Below are positions 25,848 to 33,954 of a stretch of DNA of 64,000 nt, piece by piece. The notes beneath the pieces are model-generated. The model did no database searches, was not told the origin of the DNA, and saw only the letters and a program-made list of their open reading frames with translations. The DNA comes from JANNVK01 sp031430435 (GTDB taxonomy: Bacteria > Acidobacteriota > Blastocatellia > Pyrinomonadales > Pyrinomonadaceae): assembly GCA_031430435.1 (NCBI GenBank), contig JANPBM010000018.1:45746-109745 (forward strand). Reading direction: 5' to 3'. A program made the translations under genes and the position numbers. How positions within the stretch are numbered: the stretch's first letter is position 1; each line of letters opens with the position of its first letter.

Positions 25848-25850
25848 AAT

Positions 25851-26225
25851 ATGGAAGAGAAAATTATATACAAAGATTTGTCTTATCAAATTGTTGGTTT
25901 GGCGATTCAGGTTAGAAAAGAGCTTGGTTATGGATTTCTTGAAAAAGTGTATGAAAACGCTTTGATGGTTTTATTGGAAGAGGATGGAATCAAAGCTGAA
26001 CAGCAAGTTCCAATCAAAGTTAATTTTCACGGTCGAGTTATCGGCAATTATATTGCGGACATTTTGGTTGAAGATTCAATTATTTTAGAACTCAAAACTA
26101 TTGATAGAATTACGAAATACGAAATGGCTCAAACATTGAATTATCTAAAAGCAACCGGACATAAACTTGCACTAATCCTAAATTTCGGCAAAGAAGGCTT
26201 ATCGCACGAACGCCTTGTTTATTGA
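25851..26225 (+). CDS. GxxExxY protein
   Basis: 124 residues of the GxxExxY family, named after the motif seen here as GFLEKVYENAL. Other conserved parts are YQIVGLAIQVRKELG, IADILVEDSIILELKTI and the end GKEGLSHERLVY. The D-x(n)-ELK pattern resembles a PD-(D/E)XK nuclease core, though the family's activity is not established. It sits alone inside 35-bp terminal inverted repeats, which suggests that it may act on them. Confidence 0.85.
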   Translation: MEEKIIYKDLSYQIVGLAIQVRKELGYGFLEKVYENALMVLLEEDGIKAEQQVPIKVNFHGRVIGNYIADILVEDSIILELKTIDRITKYEMAQTLNYLKATGHKLALILNFGKEGLSHERLVY

Positions 26226-26268
26226 TTTTTTTCGTGTCTTTTCGTGTTTGTTCGTGGCTAAAAAATAT

Positions 26269-26901
26269 ATGCCTAAAATCCATCCGACAGCAATTATCGA
26301 AGAAAACGTCTCAATCGGCGAAGGCACAAGCGTTTGGGACAGCGTTCATATTCGCCACGGGGCAAGCATCGGCGAAGAATGTATCGTCGGCGAAAAGAGT
26401 TATATCGCATACGACGTGAAAATCGGCAACCGCGTCAAAATCAACGCCATGGTTTATATCTGTGCCGAAGTTACGATTGAAGACGGCGTAATGATTTCCG
26501 CCGCGACAACATTCACCAACGACCGTTTTCCGCGTGCGACTTTTCCCGACCTTAAAACCTTGCGACCGTCCGAACCTGATGAACACACGCTCAAAACTCT
26601 CGTGCGTGAAGGTGCAACTATCGGAGCAGGTTGCACAATCGGGAACGATCTAACCATCGGACGCTGGGCAATGATCGGAATGGGTTCGCTTGTCACGAAA
26701 AGTGTGCCTGATTTTCACCTCGTTGTTGGTTCGCCGGCACGTTCGATTGGTGCGGTTTGTAAGTGCGGATTGTTGTTTTATAAGTTTGATGAAAGTGTTG
26801 ACATAAAAGAAGTTGCGTGTGATTGCGGGTTGGCGTATGAGATTGAAAACCTGATCGTAAAAGAAATTATTGCCGGCAAACAGCACAAAATGATATTATA
26901 A
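26269..26901 (+). CDS. Left-handed beta-helix N-acetyltransferase (WbpD-like)
   Basis: 210 residues of hexapeptide repeats (IEENVSIGEGTSVWDSVHIRHGASIGEECIV and following), with TTFTNDRFPRA and the C-terminal MGSLVTKSVPDFHLVVGSPARSIG block seen in WbpD-type acetyltransferases of UDP-3-amino sugars. The tail has CKCGLLF and CDCGLAY cysteine pairs. The ATG at 26269 follows the right repeat of the GxxExxY element; the 18 upstream codons are repeat sequence. Probably acetylates the amine made by the 23138 enzyme. Confidence 0.85.
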   Translation: MPKIHPTAIIEENVSIGEGTSVWDSVHIRHGASIGEECIVGEKSYIAYDVKIGNRVKINAMVYICAEVTIEDGVMISAATTFTNDRFPRATFPDLKTLRPSEPDEHTLKTLVREGATIGAGCTIGNDLTIGRWAMIGMGSLVTKSVPDFHLVVGSPARSIGAVCKCGLLFYKFDESVDIKEVACDCGLAYEIENLIVKEIIAGKQHKMIL

Positions 26902-26902
26902 A

Positions 26903-26929
26903 AACAGGCAGTTACCCAAAACGCCTGTT
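26903..26929 (+). terminator. Hairpin after the acetyltransferase gene
   Basis: A 7-bp perfect stem (AACAGGC and GCCTGTT) with a 13-base loop sits 1 bp after the operon's last stop. The following sequence is only weakly T-rich, so termination strength is uncertain. Confidence 0.4.
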
Positions 26930-26975
26930 CCTTGACTACTTCCAACCCGCTTTCCGTTTTCTAAAGGAGAATAAA

Positions 26976-27344
26976 ATGAATTCAAATAAATGCCCGAAAT
27001 GCGGATTTATCACTTTGGCGACTGCAACCGTTTGTAAAAACTGTCTGCACAGTCTGACAGCCGCAAACGAAACAACTAATCAATCGAAAGAACCGCAAAG
27101 TTGGATCGACACATTTTGCGGGCTTAATTTACTTGCCGGCTCAATATTTTCAGGTATTGTTTTCTGTTTATATTGGGATATGTACGTTTTGTCGCATATT
27201 CTGCCTTCCGGACGATATCCGATTATATTGTTAGGTTTGTGTTATTTGCCGGCAGGCATTCTAGCAATAATTTGCGGAGCATTATGGTATGGATTGCTTC
27301 GATTTATTTTCAAAACTATGGGATTTAAATTATCGGCAGCCTAA
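26976..27344 (+). CDS. Zinc-ribbon membrane protein
   Basis: 122 residues. The N-terminal zinc ribbon (CPKCGF and CKNCLHSL) is followed by a linker and two hydrophobic helix regions (LLAGSIFSGIVFCLYW and IILLGLCYLPAGILAIICGALWYGLL). An AAAGGAGA ribosome site precedes the ATG. No specific function recognised. Confidence 0.65.
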   Translation: MNSNKCPKCGFITLATATVCKNCLHSLTAANETTNQSKEPQSWIDTFCGLNLLAGSIFSGIVFCLYWDMYVLSHILPSGRYPIILLGLCYLPAGILAIICGALWYGLLRFIFKTMGFKLSAA

Positions 27345-27390
27345 AAGTACGGCTAATCAAAACAGTAAAATTTAACGGAGAAACAATGCG

Positions 27391-27783
27391 ATGCTATTAT
27401 TCTTTCACGCGGTATTTCCCGCCGCGCCGGTTTACATACTTTTATTTATCGGGCTTGTCATTGCTCCTTGCCTGAGCGGAATTGCAGTTTACCGATTGTT
27501 TTTAAACCAAATCAGTCGAACTGCGATTGGTTATTCAATAATTTCAGTTATTGTTTTTTCCGTTGTCAGCTATACAATTTACGTTTATGTTTTTGTTGGG
27601 GAAATAGAAATCTCAGCTTTGTTTTATTGCCTGACATTTCCTTTCGGATTCGTTTTTTCGATTGGAACATTGATAGCAACGAACAATCCGGCAGCCGCAA
27701 TTTTGATTGGAATTATTGTCAATCTGACGGCAATGATTGGTTTCGTAAGTTTTATCGAAAACAAAATAAAGAAATTTCGGTAA
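27391..27783 (+). CDS. Small integral membrane protein
   Basis: 130 residues with four likely membrane helices (AAPVYILLFIGLVIAPCLSGI, AIGYSIISVIVFSVVSYTIYV, FYCLTFPFGFVFSIGTLIA, AAAILIGIIVNLTAMIGFV). ACGGAG lies about 12 bp before the ATG. It follows the zinc-ribbon gene by 46 bp. Not recognised. Confidence 0.6.
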   Translation: MLLFFHAVFPAAPVYILLFIGLVIAPCLSGIAVYRLFLNQISRTAIGYSIISVIVFSVVSYTIYVYVFVGEIEISALFYCLTFPFGFVFSIGTLIATNNPAAAILIGIIVNLTAMIGFVSFIENKIKKFR

Positions 27784-27808
27784 TCGTGAAAGTTGCGGGC
27801 AAATAAAT

Positions 27809-27877
27809 TCGCCGCCGATTTGTTCGGATAAGACAGATTTTTAATTTATCTGCGCTATCCGCTAAAATCGGCGGCGA
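27809..27877. repeat. Long inverted repeat between convergent genes, possible bidirectional terminator
   Basis: A perfect 13-bp outer stem (TCGCCGCCGATTT at 27809-27821 and AAATCGGCGGCGA at 27865-27877) encloses an 11-of-13 inner stem (GGATAAGACAGAT and ATCTGCGCTATCC). It lies between a plus gene ending at 27783 and a minus gene ending at 27901. Confidence 0.8.
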
Positions 27878-27900
27878 TTATTGTTTTATGGTTGATTAAA

Positions 27901-28470
27901 TCAGCGAAGTCTTCGTGTAATTACCACAACTTCTTTGCTGCCGAACGAGGTGTCGGCAACGGTTATGCCGACAAATTTATAACCTTGATCGCCAATCGTA
28001 TTTAACTCTTTCTCCATTGTCGAGGTTTTATTTGTGGCAAAAAGTTTATATTCATGCCTCGTAATTTCGGTTATCGATAAATCTTTTTCCAAGATAATCA
28101 CAACTTCGTTTCCGCCGAAAGTCGTTTGGAAAACACCTTGTCCTTTATATTCGTAACCTGCATCGCCGAATTCTTGCAGTTCTTTTTGCATCGTCGAAGT
28201 TTTGTTGGTCGCCAGCAATTTGTATTTATATTTTGCTTTTGCATTGCCCGAAGCATAAAGAATTGCCACCGTTTCTCTTCCGCCGAACATTGTTTCTCCG
28301 CCGTTAAATCCTTCAAAACGATAACCTGAATCAGCGGCTTCGTTCATTTCTTTCTCCATTGTCGAGGTTTTTTTTGTTGCTACTAATTTGAATTTTGTTT
28401 GAGCAACCGCCGAAATTTGGATTGCGCATATCAATCCGACACAAAAACACAGGGTAAGTACTTTTTTCAT
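27901..28470 (-). CDS. Secreted protein of three DUF4177-like repeats
   Basis: 189 residues. The signal peptide (KKVLTLCFCVGLICAIQISAVAQ) is followed by three ~50-residue repeats, each opening with YKLxATxKTSTMxKE and containing GDxGYxxxG...TxFGGxEVVVI. The repeat resembles the DUF4177 type of small beta domain. Probably periplasmic. No function assigned. Confidence 0.65.
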   Translation of the reverse strand: MKKVLTLCFCVGLICAIQISAVAQTKFKLVATKKTSTMEKEMNEAADSGYRFEGFNGGETMFGGRETVAILYASGNAKAKYKYKLLATNKTSTMQKELQEFGDAGYEYKGQGVFQTTFGGNEVVIILEKDLSITEITRHEYKLFATNKTSTMEKELNTIGDQGYKFVGITVADTSFGSKEVVVITRRLR

Positions 28471-28608
28471 AACTTTAATTTTTCACCTTTTTTAGTTTTT
28501 CCGAAAATAGAGTATTTGAGTTTGCCTAATACGCTACCAAGAGATTCTACAACGTTTTTCATCAAAATGACGGAGCTTAAAACTGTTGCAAATTGCCAAT
28601 TTAATCGG

Positions 28609-28696
28609 TTGACAGTTCGGTTACAGTCTTAGGATTAAACAAACTCGGATTTGGTTGCCTGAGTTGTAAAAGTTTTCCGCCAAAATGGTTACAACT
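28609..28696 (+). promoter_or_regulatory. Possible promoter and operator upstream of the large flavoprotein
   Basis: In the 355-bp spacer 28471-28825 there is a consensus -35 TTGACA (28609-28614) with only a weak -10 (TAGGAT, 15 bp on). A perfect 8-bp inverted repeat follows (AGTTGTAA 28662-28669 and TTACAACT 28689-28696). The rest of the spacer shows no gene. Confidence 0.3.
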
Positions 28697-28825
28697 TTTA
28701 TTTGATAAGTCCGGACATTAGTTTTCTGCATAGTTTTTGCAACCGTAACTTATTTTTGCCTAATTTTGAAGTTAATTCTCAAAATGTTAAACTCGTTATT
28801 TAGATTAGTAAGCGGAAATAAAACA

Positions 28826-31800
28826 ATGACAGCAGCGGAATTAAAAACAAACGACTTCAAACTCGGCATCGGCAATTTCAACTTTTCGGATCTGCAAAAA
28901 CCCGAAAAACTTAAAGACCTGTGTGAGGCTTTTTACGCAGATTTACAAACGCAAAACGCGGAACTTCACGATGTTTTAACGCAGTATGTAAAAGCTCGCG
29001 GCGTAAATTACGAATCAAAAATCGAATCGAAAATATTAACCGATTCCGCACCGTTTTTGTCTGATTTCATCGCAAGATTATTTCACATCGAAGCCGAATA
29101 TCACGAACTTCAACACAAAATAAACGCCGATAACCCGATTTGGAAATACAAGTTTTTCGTGCAAAGAAAAGCCGCCAAAAAATACAACGCCGAAGTTGTT
29201 AATTCGTTTGATATAACCGAATTAGATGCGGAATTGGAGTTGCAAAAAACTAACTTTAACGTTGAAATTGCGGACGAAGAGTTGTCTGTTGCGACATTGT
29301 TTGAAAAACTCGGCGAAGAAAATTTGGAAGTTTTGGAAAAATGGTCAGCGTATCATTTTCACAAAAAATCTAAACATTTTCACGCTTTCAAAGTTCCCCA
29401 AGCGATGGATTACGCGAACCTCGTACACATCACGCGGAACGAAAATCTGCCCGAAAAAACTTACTTTGAAACACCGAAATTACGCCGCCGCGACGGTTTT
29501 ACATTAACCGATGATCGCGGCACAATGCGTGAGGCGTTGGGCGAAATCGATTATTGTTTGATATGCCACGAACGCTCTAAAGACAGTTGCAGCACAGGTT
29601 TACGCGAAACCGACGGCAAGCCGAAAAAGAATCCGTTGGGTATAAAAACGGAAGGTTGTCCGTTGGACGAAAAGATTTCCGAGATGCATTTGGTCAAAAA
29701 ACACGGTGATTCAATCGGCGGTTTGGCGTTGGTTACAATCGACAATCCGATGTGTGCGGGAACAGGTCACCGCATCTGTAACGATTGTATGAAAGGCTGT
29801 ATTTTCCAAAAACAAGAGCCTGTCAACATTCCGCTTGCCGAAACTTCCGTGCTGACCGATGTGCTTGATTTGCCGTACGGTTTTGAAATTTATTCGCTGC
29901 TCACACGCTGGAATCCGCTTAACGCGAAACGTCCTTACGCGTTGCCGTATAACGGAAAAAACGTCTTGGTTGTCGGGCTTGGACCTGCGGGTTACACGCT
30001 TTCGCACTATCTTTTAAACGAAGGTTTCGGCGTGGTCGGAATGGACGGTTTGAAAATCGAGCCGATCAATCCGTTGCTCATAAATAAGCCGATTAAAGAA
30101 GTCAGCGATATTAAAGAAGCGTTGGACGAACGGATTTTGTCGGGTTTCGGCGGAGTTTCGGAATACGGAATTACGGTTCGTTGGGACAAAAACTTTTTGA
30201 CGATGTTGCAAATGTTGTTGACCAGACGCAGACGTTTTCGGGCTTACGGCGGCATCCGTTTTGGCGGAACTTTGACGATTCAAGATGCGTGGAATTTCGG
30301 TTTCGATCACATCGCCATCGCCACAGGTGCGGGTCGTCCGACCATCGTGAAGATGAAAAATAATATGATTCGCGGCATTCGTCAAGCGTCTGATTTCCTT
30401 ATGGCACTTCAACTTACGGGTGCTTTTAAGAAAGATACGCTCTCGAATCTGCAAGTCCGACTGCCTGCTGTTGTCATCGGCGGCGGTTTGACGGGCGTTG
30501 ATACATCAACCGAAATTTTCGCGTATTATCCGGTTCAAGTCGAAAAAATGTTGGATAAATACGAAACGATTGTCGAGGAATTCGGCGAAGAATCCGCGTT
30601 GAAACCGTTTGACGATGAAGAAAAGAAAGTTTTAGACGAATTTTTGACACACGGTCGGGCAATCCGTGCCGAACGCGAACGGGCGAAAGCGAATGACGAA
30701 CAGCCGAATTTTGTGCCGTTGGTGCAAAGTTGGGGCGGAGTTTCGCTTGTTTACCGCAAACGGATGCAAGATTCTCCGGCGTATCGCCTGAACCACGAAG
30801 AAGTTCACAAAGCGTTAGAAGAAGGCATAAATTTTATTGAATTGATGAACCCGAACGCGGCGATTCCCGATGATTTTTCCGCCGTGCAAGCTCTTGTTTT
30901 TGAACGAGTTAGCTACAACGAAGGCAAGTTTGAAAACACGGGCGAAATGGTCGAATTTCCGGCACGAACCGTTTGCGTTGCGGCGGGAACTGCTCCGAAT
31001 GTGATTTACGAACGCGAATATCCGGGAACTTTTCAACTTGATGAGTGGAAACAGTTTTTTGAACCGTACGAAGTCGTCAAAAATGCTGACGGAAAACCGC
31101 ACGTCGTACAATCAAAATCGGGCTTTTTCACGTCTTACGAACAGGACGGGAAATTTATCAGTTATTACGGCGACAATCATCCGACATACGCCGGAAACGT
31201 AGTAAAAGCAATGGCTTCCGCGAAACACGGCTACGAAAAAGTTGTCGAAATTTTCGCCGATGAGTTGGCAAATCGCGGAGAATTACCGCAAGCCGAACGC
31301 GACCAAATTTTCGATAAATTGGAAGCAAATCTCGACGCGGAATTGCGGGCATATGTCGTCAAAGTTGACCGTTTAACGCCGACGATCGTTGATGTAATCG
31401 TCAAAGCACCGTTGCAAGCCAGAAAGTTTGAACCGGGACAATTTTACCGAATGCAGAATTTTGAACGAAATTCTCCGACAGTCGGCGGTAAAAAATTGAT
31501 GATGGAAGGTTTGGCGTTGACAGGTGCGTGGGTTGATAAGGAAAACGGCTTGCTTTCGATGATTGTTTTGGAGATGGGAACGTCGTCGCGGTTGTGTAAT
31601 TTACTGAAAGAAGGCGAAGAAGTTGTCGTCATGGGACCGACCGGAGCGCCGACCGAAATTCCCGAAGGCGAAACGGTTTTGCTTGCCGGCGGCGGACTCG
31701 GAAACGCGGTTTTATTCTCGATTGCGAAGGCGTTGCGTGAGCATCACAACAAGGTAATTTATTTTGCCGGTTACAAAGACGGAGCCGATTTATTCAAACG

Positions 31801-32314
31801 CGAAGATGTTGAAAATGCGACCGACCAAGTTGTTTGGGCAACCGATTTCGGCACAGAAATTACGCCGAATCGTCCGCAAGATTCGCATTTTCGCGGCAAC
31901 ATCGTGCAAGCAATGATTGCTTACGCGGAAGGGAATTTGGGCAATCAAACTGTAAACTTAAAAGACGTAAACCGAATCATTGCAATAGGTTCCGACAGAA
32001 TGATGAACGGTGTTAAGGAATCGCGTTACACCACGTTGAAGCCGTATTTGAACGAAAATCACACGGCAATCGGTTCAATCAACAGCCCGATGCAATGTAT
32101 GATGAAAGAAGTTTGCGCCCAATGTCTGCAACGCCACGTCAACCCGCACACGGGCGAAGAATCGTTTATTTTCTCGTGCTTTAACCAAGATCAGCATCTT
32201 GATTTTGTCGATTTTAAGAACTTGAACGACAGGTTAAAGGCAAACTCAATTCAAGAGAAATTGAGTAATATGTGGTTGGATAAAACTTTAAAAGGGTTAG
32301 CGGTGCAAGGTTAA
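28826..32314 (+). CDS. Large fused NAD(P)H/iron-sulfur flavoprotein, NfnAB/GltD-like
   Basis: About 1162 residues. A helical N-terminus is followed by a Cys-rich segment (CLICHERSKDSC, CPLDE, MCAGTGHRICNDCMKGC) as in GltD/NfnB. Next come an FAD site (VLVVGLGPAGYTLSHYLL) and an NAD(P) site (VVIGGGLTGVDTSTEI). A C-terminal FNR/NfnA/PyrK-like module follows (LTPTIVDVIVKAPL, FEPGQFYRMQNF, LLAGGGLGNAVLFSI) with a last cluster at EVCAQCLQRH. It probably moves electrons between pyridine nucleotides and ferredoxin or sulfur compounds. The ATG at 28826 follows GCGGAAA; earlier ATGs at 28766 and 28784 are possible. Confidence 0.75.
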   Translation: MTAAELKTNDFKLGIGNFNFSDLQKPEKLKDLCEAFYADLQTQNAELHDVLTQYVKARGVNYESKIESKILTDSAPFLSDFIARLFHIEAEYHELQHKINADNPIWKYKFFVQRKAAKKYNAEVVNSFDITELDAELELQKTNFNVEIADEELSVATLFEKLGEENLEVLEKWSAYHFHKKSKHFHAFKVPQAMDYANLVHITRNENLPEKTYFETPKLRRRDGFTLTDDRGTMREALGEIDYCLICHERSKDSCSTGLRETDGKPKKNPLGIKTEGCPLDEKISEMHLVKKHGDSIGGLALVTIDNPMCAGTGHRICNDCMKGCIFQKQEPVNIPLAETSVLTDVLDLPYGFEIYSLLTRWNPLNAKRPYALPYNGKNVLVVGLGPAGYTLSHYLLNEGFGVVGMDGLKIEPINPLLINKPIKEVSDIKEALDERILSGFGGVSEYGITVRWDKNFLTMLQMLLTRRRRFRAYGGIRFGGTLTIQDAWNFGFDHIAIATGAGRPTIVKMKNNMIRGIRQASDFLMALQLTGAFKKDTLSNLQVRLPAVVIGGGLTGVDTSTEIFAYYPVQVEKMLDKYETIVEEFGEESALKPFDDEEKKVLDEFLTHGRAIRAERERAKANDEQPNFVPLVQSWGGVSLVYRKRMQDSPAYRLNHEEVHKALEEGINFIELMNPNAAIPDDFSAVQALVFERVSYNEGKFENTGEMVEFPARTVCVAAGTAPNVIYEREYPGTFQLDEWKQFFEPYEVVKNADGKPHVVQSKSGFFTSYEQDGKFISYYGDNHPTYAGNVVKAMASAKHGYEKVVEIFADELANRGELPQAERDQIFDKLEANLDAELRAYVVKVDRLTPTIVDVIVKAPLQARKFEPGQFYRMQNFERNSPTVGGKKLMMEGLALTGAWVDKENGLLSMIVLEMGTSSRLCNLLKEGEEVVVMGPTGAPTEIPEGETVLLAGGGLGNAVLFSIAKALREHHNKVIYFAGYKDGADLFKREDVENATDQVVWATDFGTEITPNRPQDSHFRGNIVQAMIAYAEGNLGNQTVNLKDVNRIIAIGSDRMMNGVKESRYTTLKPYLNENHTAIGSINSPMQCMMKEVCAQCLQRHVNPHTGEESFIFSCFNQDQHLDFVDFKNLNDRLKANSIQEKLSNMWLDKTLKGLAVQG

Positions 32315-32363
32315 AGGGTAAAATATTTCGTATTGAGCCGATGTAATCGGTGCCGGCATAAAG

Positions 32364-32543
32364 CCTAGCGTGAAGTTTGACGAAACGCTAGGTTATTTAT
32401 TTACAACAGTTTCAAGCTGTCGAAGACTGCGGCGGAAAACATAATTGTACGTTTCTGTCGCCCGATTTCACGGGCTTGCGTGGTTGCCGGTTTTAACCCA
32501 GCTCTTACGAACCGGGCTTTATGCTGTCGCTGTCTACGACAGC
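32364..32543. repeat. Multi-hairpin noncoding element
   Basis: At least four stem-loops stand in a row: CCTAGCGT/ACGCTAGG (32364-32392), GCCCG/CGGGC (32460-32475), CCGGTT/AACCGG (32487-32515) and GCTGTCG/CGACAGC (32523-32543, perfect 7 bp). A weak ACAG/CTGT pair sits at 32406-32420. There is no open frame through it. It is richer in GC than nearby spacers. It could be a palindromic repeat cluster or a structured RNA. The first hairpin may terminate the flavoprotein transcript. Confidence 0.6.
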
Positions 32544-32607
32544 TGAAAGCAAGAAAGTATTTTGTCGCTGCGATAAACTGAGTTAAACTACGTTTCAGGT
32601 GAGAAAA

Positions 32608-32841
32608 ATGAGTGAGATTAAAACGGTTAGTGTAGAAAAAGATACTTGGATTTTAGAATTGCCCGCAGAACTTTGTTCACGCGAAGGTTTTGCAATCGGC
32701 ACACTTGCAAGTTTGACCGTAAAAGACGGAGCAATTCAAGGTTCATTTATTCGCCCAAGCGAGAAAGCAAAACAATCCGCCGAAAGATTCATCAACAAAT
32801 ACGGTGATTTTATGAAGGAGATTGAAGGAATTGACGGCTGA
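32608..32841 (+). CDS. Antitoxin-like protein upstream of a Doc toxin
   Basis: 77 residues. KTVSVEKDTWILELPAELCSREGFAIGTLASLTVKDGAI is a short AbrB/MazE-like DNA-binding sequence. A C-terminal helix (SEKAKQSAERFINKYGDFMKEIEGI) is suited to binding the toxin. The ATG at 32608 has AGGTGAG at good spacing; a GTG three codons earlier overlaps that site. It overlaps the toxin gene, so the two are coupled. Confidence 0.7.
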   Translation: MSEIKTVSVEKDTWILELPAELCSREGFAIGTLASLTVKDGAIQGSFIRPSEKAKQSAERFINKYGDFMKEIEGIDG

Positions 32842-33232
32842 AAATATCATTTATCTTGATTTTGTCGAAGCCGTTGATTTGCATTTCGCCTTGATGAAAA
32901 CTTGGGGCGAAACTCGTTTTGGCGTGGAAACCAGAGATTTAATTGAATCCGCATTGGCTCGTCCGAAACACGCTGCAGTTTACGAAAATGCCGACATTAT
33001 TCGACAATCATCAACTTTAGTTTTCGGCTTTATCAAAAATCATCCGTGGACAGGCGGAAACAAACGAACTGCTAGTTTTTTGATGGACGAATTTCTGTTT
33101 CGCAACGGTTTTGAGCTTATCGCAACTTCAAAAGAATTATACGAAATGTCGTTAGCTGTTGAATCAGACGCTTGGAAAGTTGACGAAATAGAAAACTGGC
33201 TGCGTCCGCGTGTGGAAAGACTCTTTTTGTAA
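32831..33232 (+). CDS. doc: Doc-type Fic-fold toxin
   Basis: About 133 residues of the Doc/Fic family. The central motif reads HPWTGGNKRTA, the Doc/Fic loop with Trp in place of the usual Phe. IIYLDFVEAVDLHFALMK and LIESALARPK are typical of Doc, which inactivates EF-Tu by phosphorylation. The start is uncertain: no ATG is available, and TTG at 32831 has AAGGAG 10 bp upstream (TTG at 32822 is the alternative). The neighbour antitoxin is AbrB-like rather than Phd. Confidence 0.8.
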   Translation: MTAENIIYLDFVEAVDLHFALMKTWGETRFGVETRDLIESALARPKHAAVYENADIIRQSSTLVFGFIKNHPWTGGNKRTASFLMDEFLFRNGFELIATSKELYEMSLAVESDAWKVDEIENWLRPRVERLFL

Positions 33233-33318
33233 TTGCTACAGTTGCAAAAAGTGTAACAACCGACAACTTGATGAGTAAATAAATTTGATAGTTTTGTTTG
33301 CGAGAGGTAATTCAATCT

Positions 33319-33942
33319 ATGCAAAGTAAATTTTTATCAGTAGCGACAATTATCATTTTTTCAACCTTTAATATCGCGGTTTCTCAAACCCAAAAACGAA
33401 TACAAAATACAAAGGTTCAAGCAGAAAGAATATTATTTTCACCACCTGACAAAACATTCTCGATTGAAGTTCCGGTTCGATTAAAAGAAGACAAAGATCA
33501 ATACAAAGAAGAGCAATCGATGAAGTCAATTCGAGTGTTCGGCGGATTTACCCATAAAATGGCTTTTTTAGTGTATGCAACAACTTATAAACATGGCGAT
33601 AAAAGTATAAACGAGATTCCTAAGGAAAAACTTGGCGGATTGGAGTTTTTAGTTGGCGGTGATGACGACCACGATTTTGCTGAACGTTTCATAGTAATTG
33701 ATGGTTTTCCAACTCGCGAAGTTATATATAAAAACCAAAATGCAAAAGGTATAATGATTGACGTGGGACAACAGGTTTTTATACTATGTTTAGCTGTGAA
33801 GAATCGAAGAGATTTGGAATCAAAAGTCGCAAACCGCTTTTTCTCATCGTTTCATTTAATTCGAGAAAGCAAAAAGGATAAACCTTCGAAACAAAAAAAA
33901 GCGACTCGCAATCGAAAAATCAATCGCAAATCGCAAATCTAA
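33319..33942 (+). CDS. Secreted protein of unknown function
   Basis: 207 residues. Signal peptide QSKFLSVATIIIFSTFNIAVS is followed by one domain (FSPPDKTFSIEVPVRLKEDKD ... FFSSFHLI) like those of acidobacterial secreted proteins that start with a 'P..FSxxxP' strand. A very basic tail is partly encoded by the word repeat at 33907. Gene is AT-rich. The ATG at 33319 is preferred over a TTG 7 codons upstream. Confidence 0.6.
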   Translation: MQSKFLSVATIIIFSTFNIAVSQTQKRIQNTKVQAERILFSPPDKTFSIEVPVRLKEDKDQYKEEQSMKSIRVFGGFTHKMAFLVYATTYKHGDKSINEIPKEKLGGLEFLVGGDDDHDFAERFIVIDGFPTREVIYKNQNAKGIMIDVGQQVFILCLAVKNRRDLESKVANRFFSSFHLIRESKKDKPSKQKKATRNRKINRKSQI

Positions 33943-33954
33943 AATCGCAAATTA
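33907..33954. repeat. Word repeat covering the 3' end of the 33319 gene
   Basis: Degenerate copies of AATCGCAAATC run through the last codons of the gene and its stop, up to the rpoD stop codon. The last residues of the protein are thus repeat-encoded. Confidence 0.55.

Larger units (their letters stand above)
25696..26261. mobile_element. 566-bp element with perfect 35-bp terminal inverted repeats carrying a GxxExxY gene
   Basis: Ends 25696-25730 (starting TTAGCCACGAACAAACACG) and 26227-26261 (ending GTTTGTTCGTGGCTAA) are exact inverted copies. A third, degenerate copy (25811-25847) abuts the start codon of the only gene. The gene's stop lies one base before the right terminal repeat. The element separates two co-directional operon genes. 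No transposase gene is present. Boundaries are read from the repeats only; no target duplication is obvious. Confidence 0.6.
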
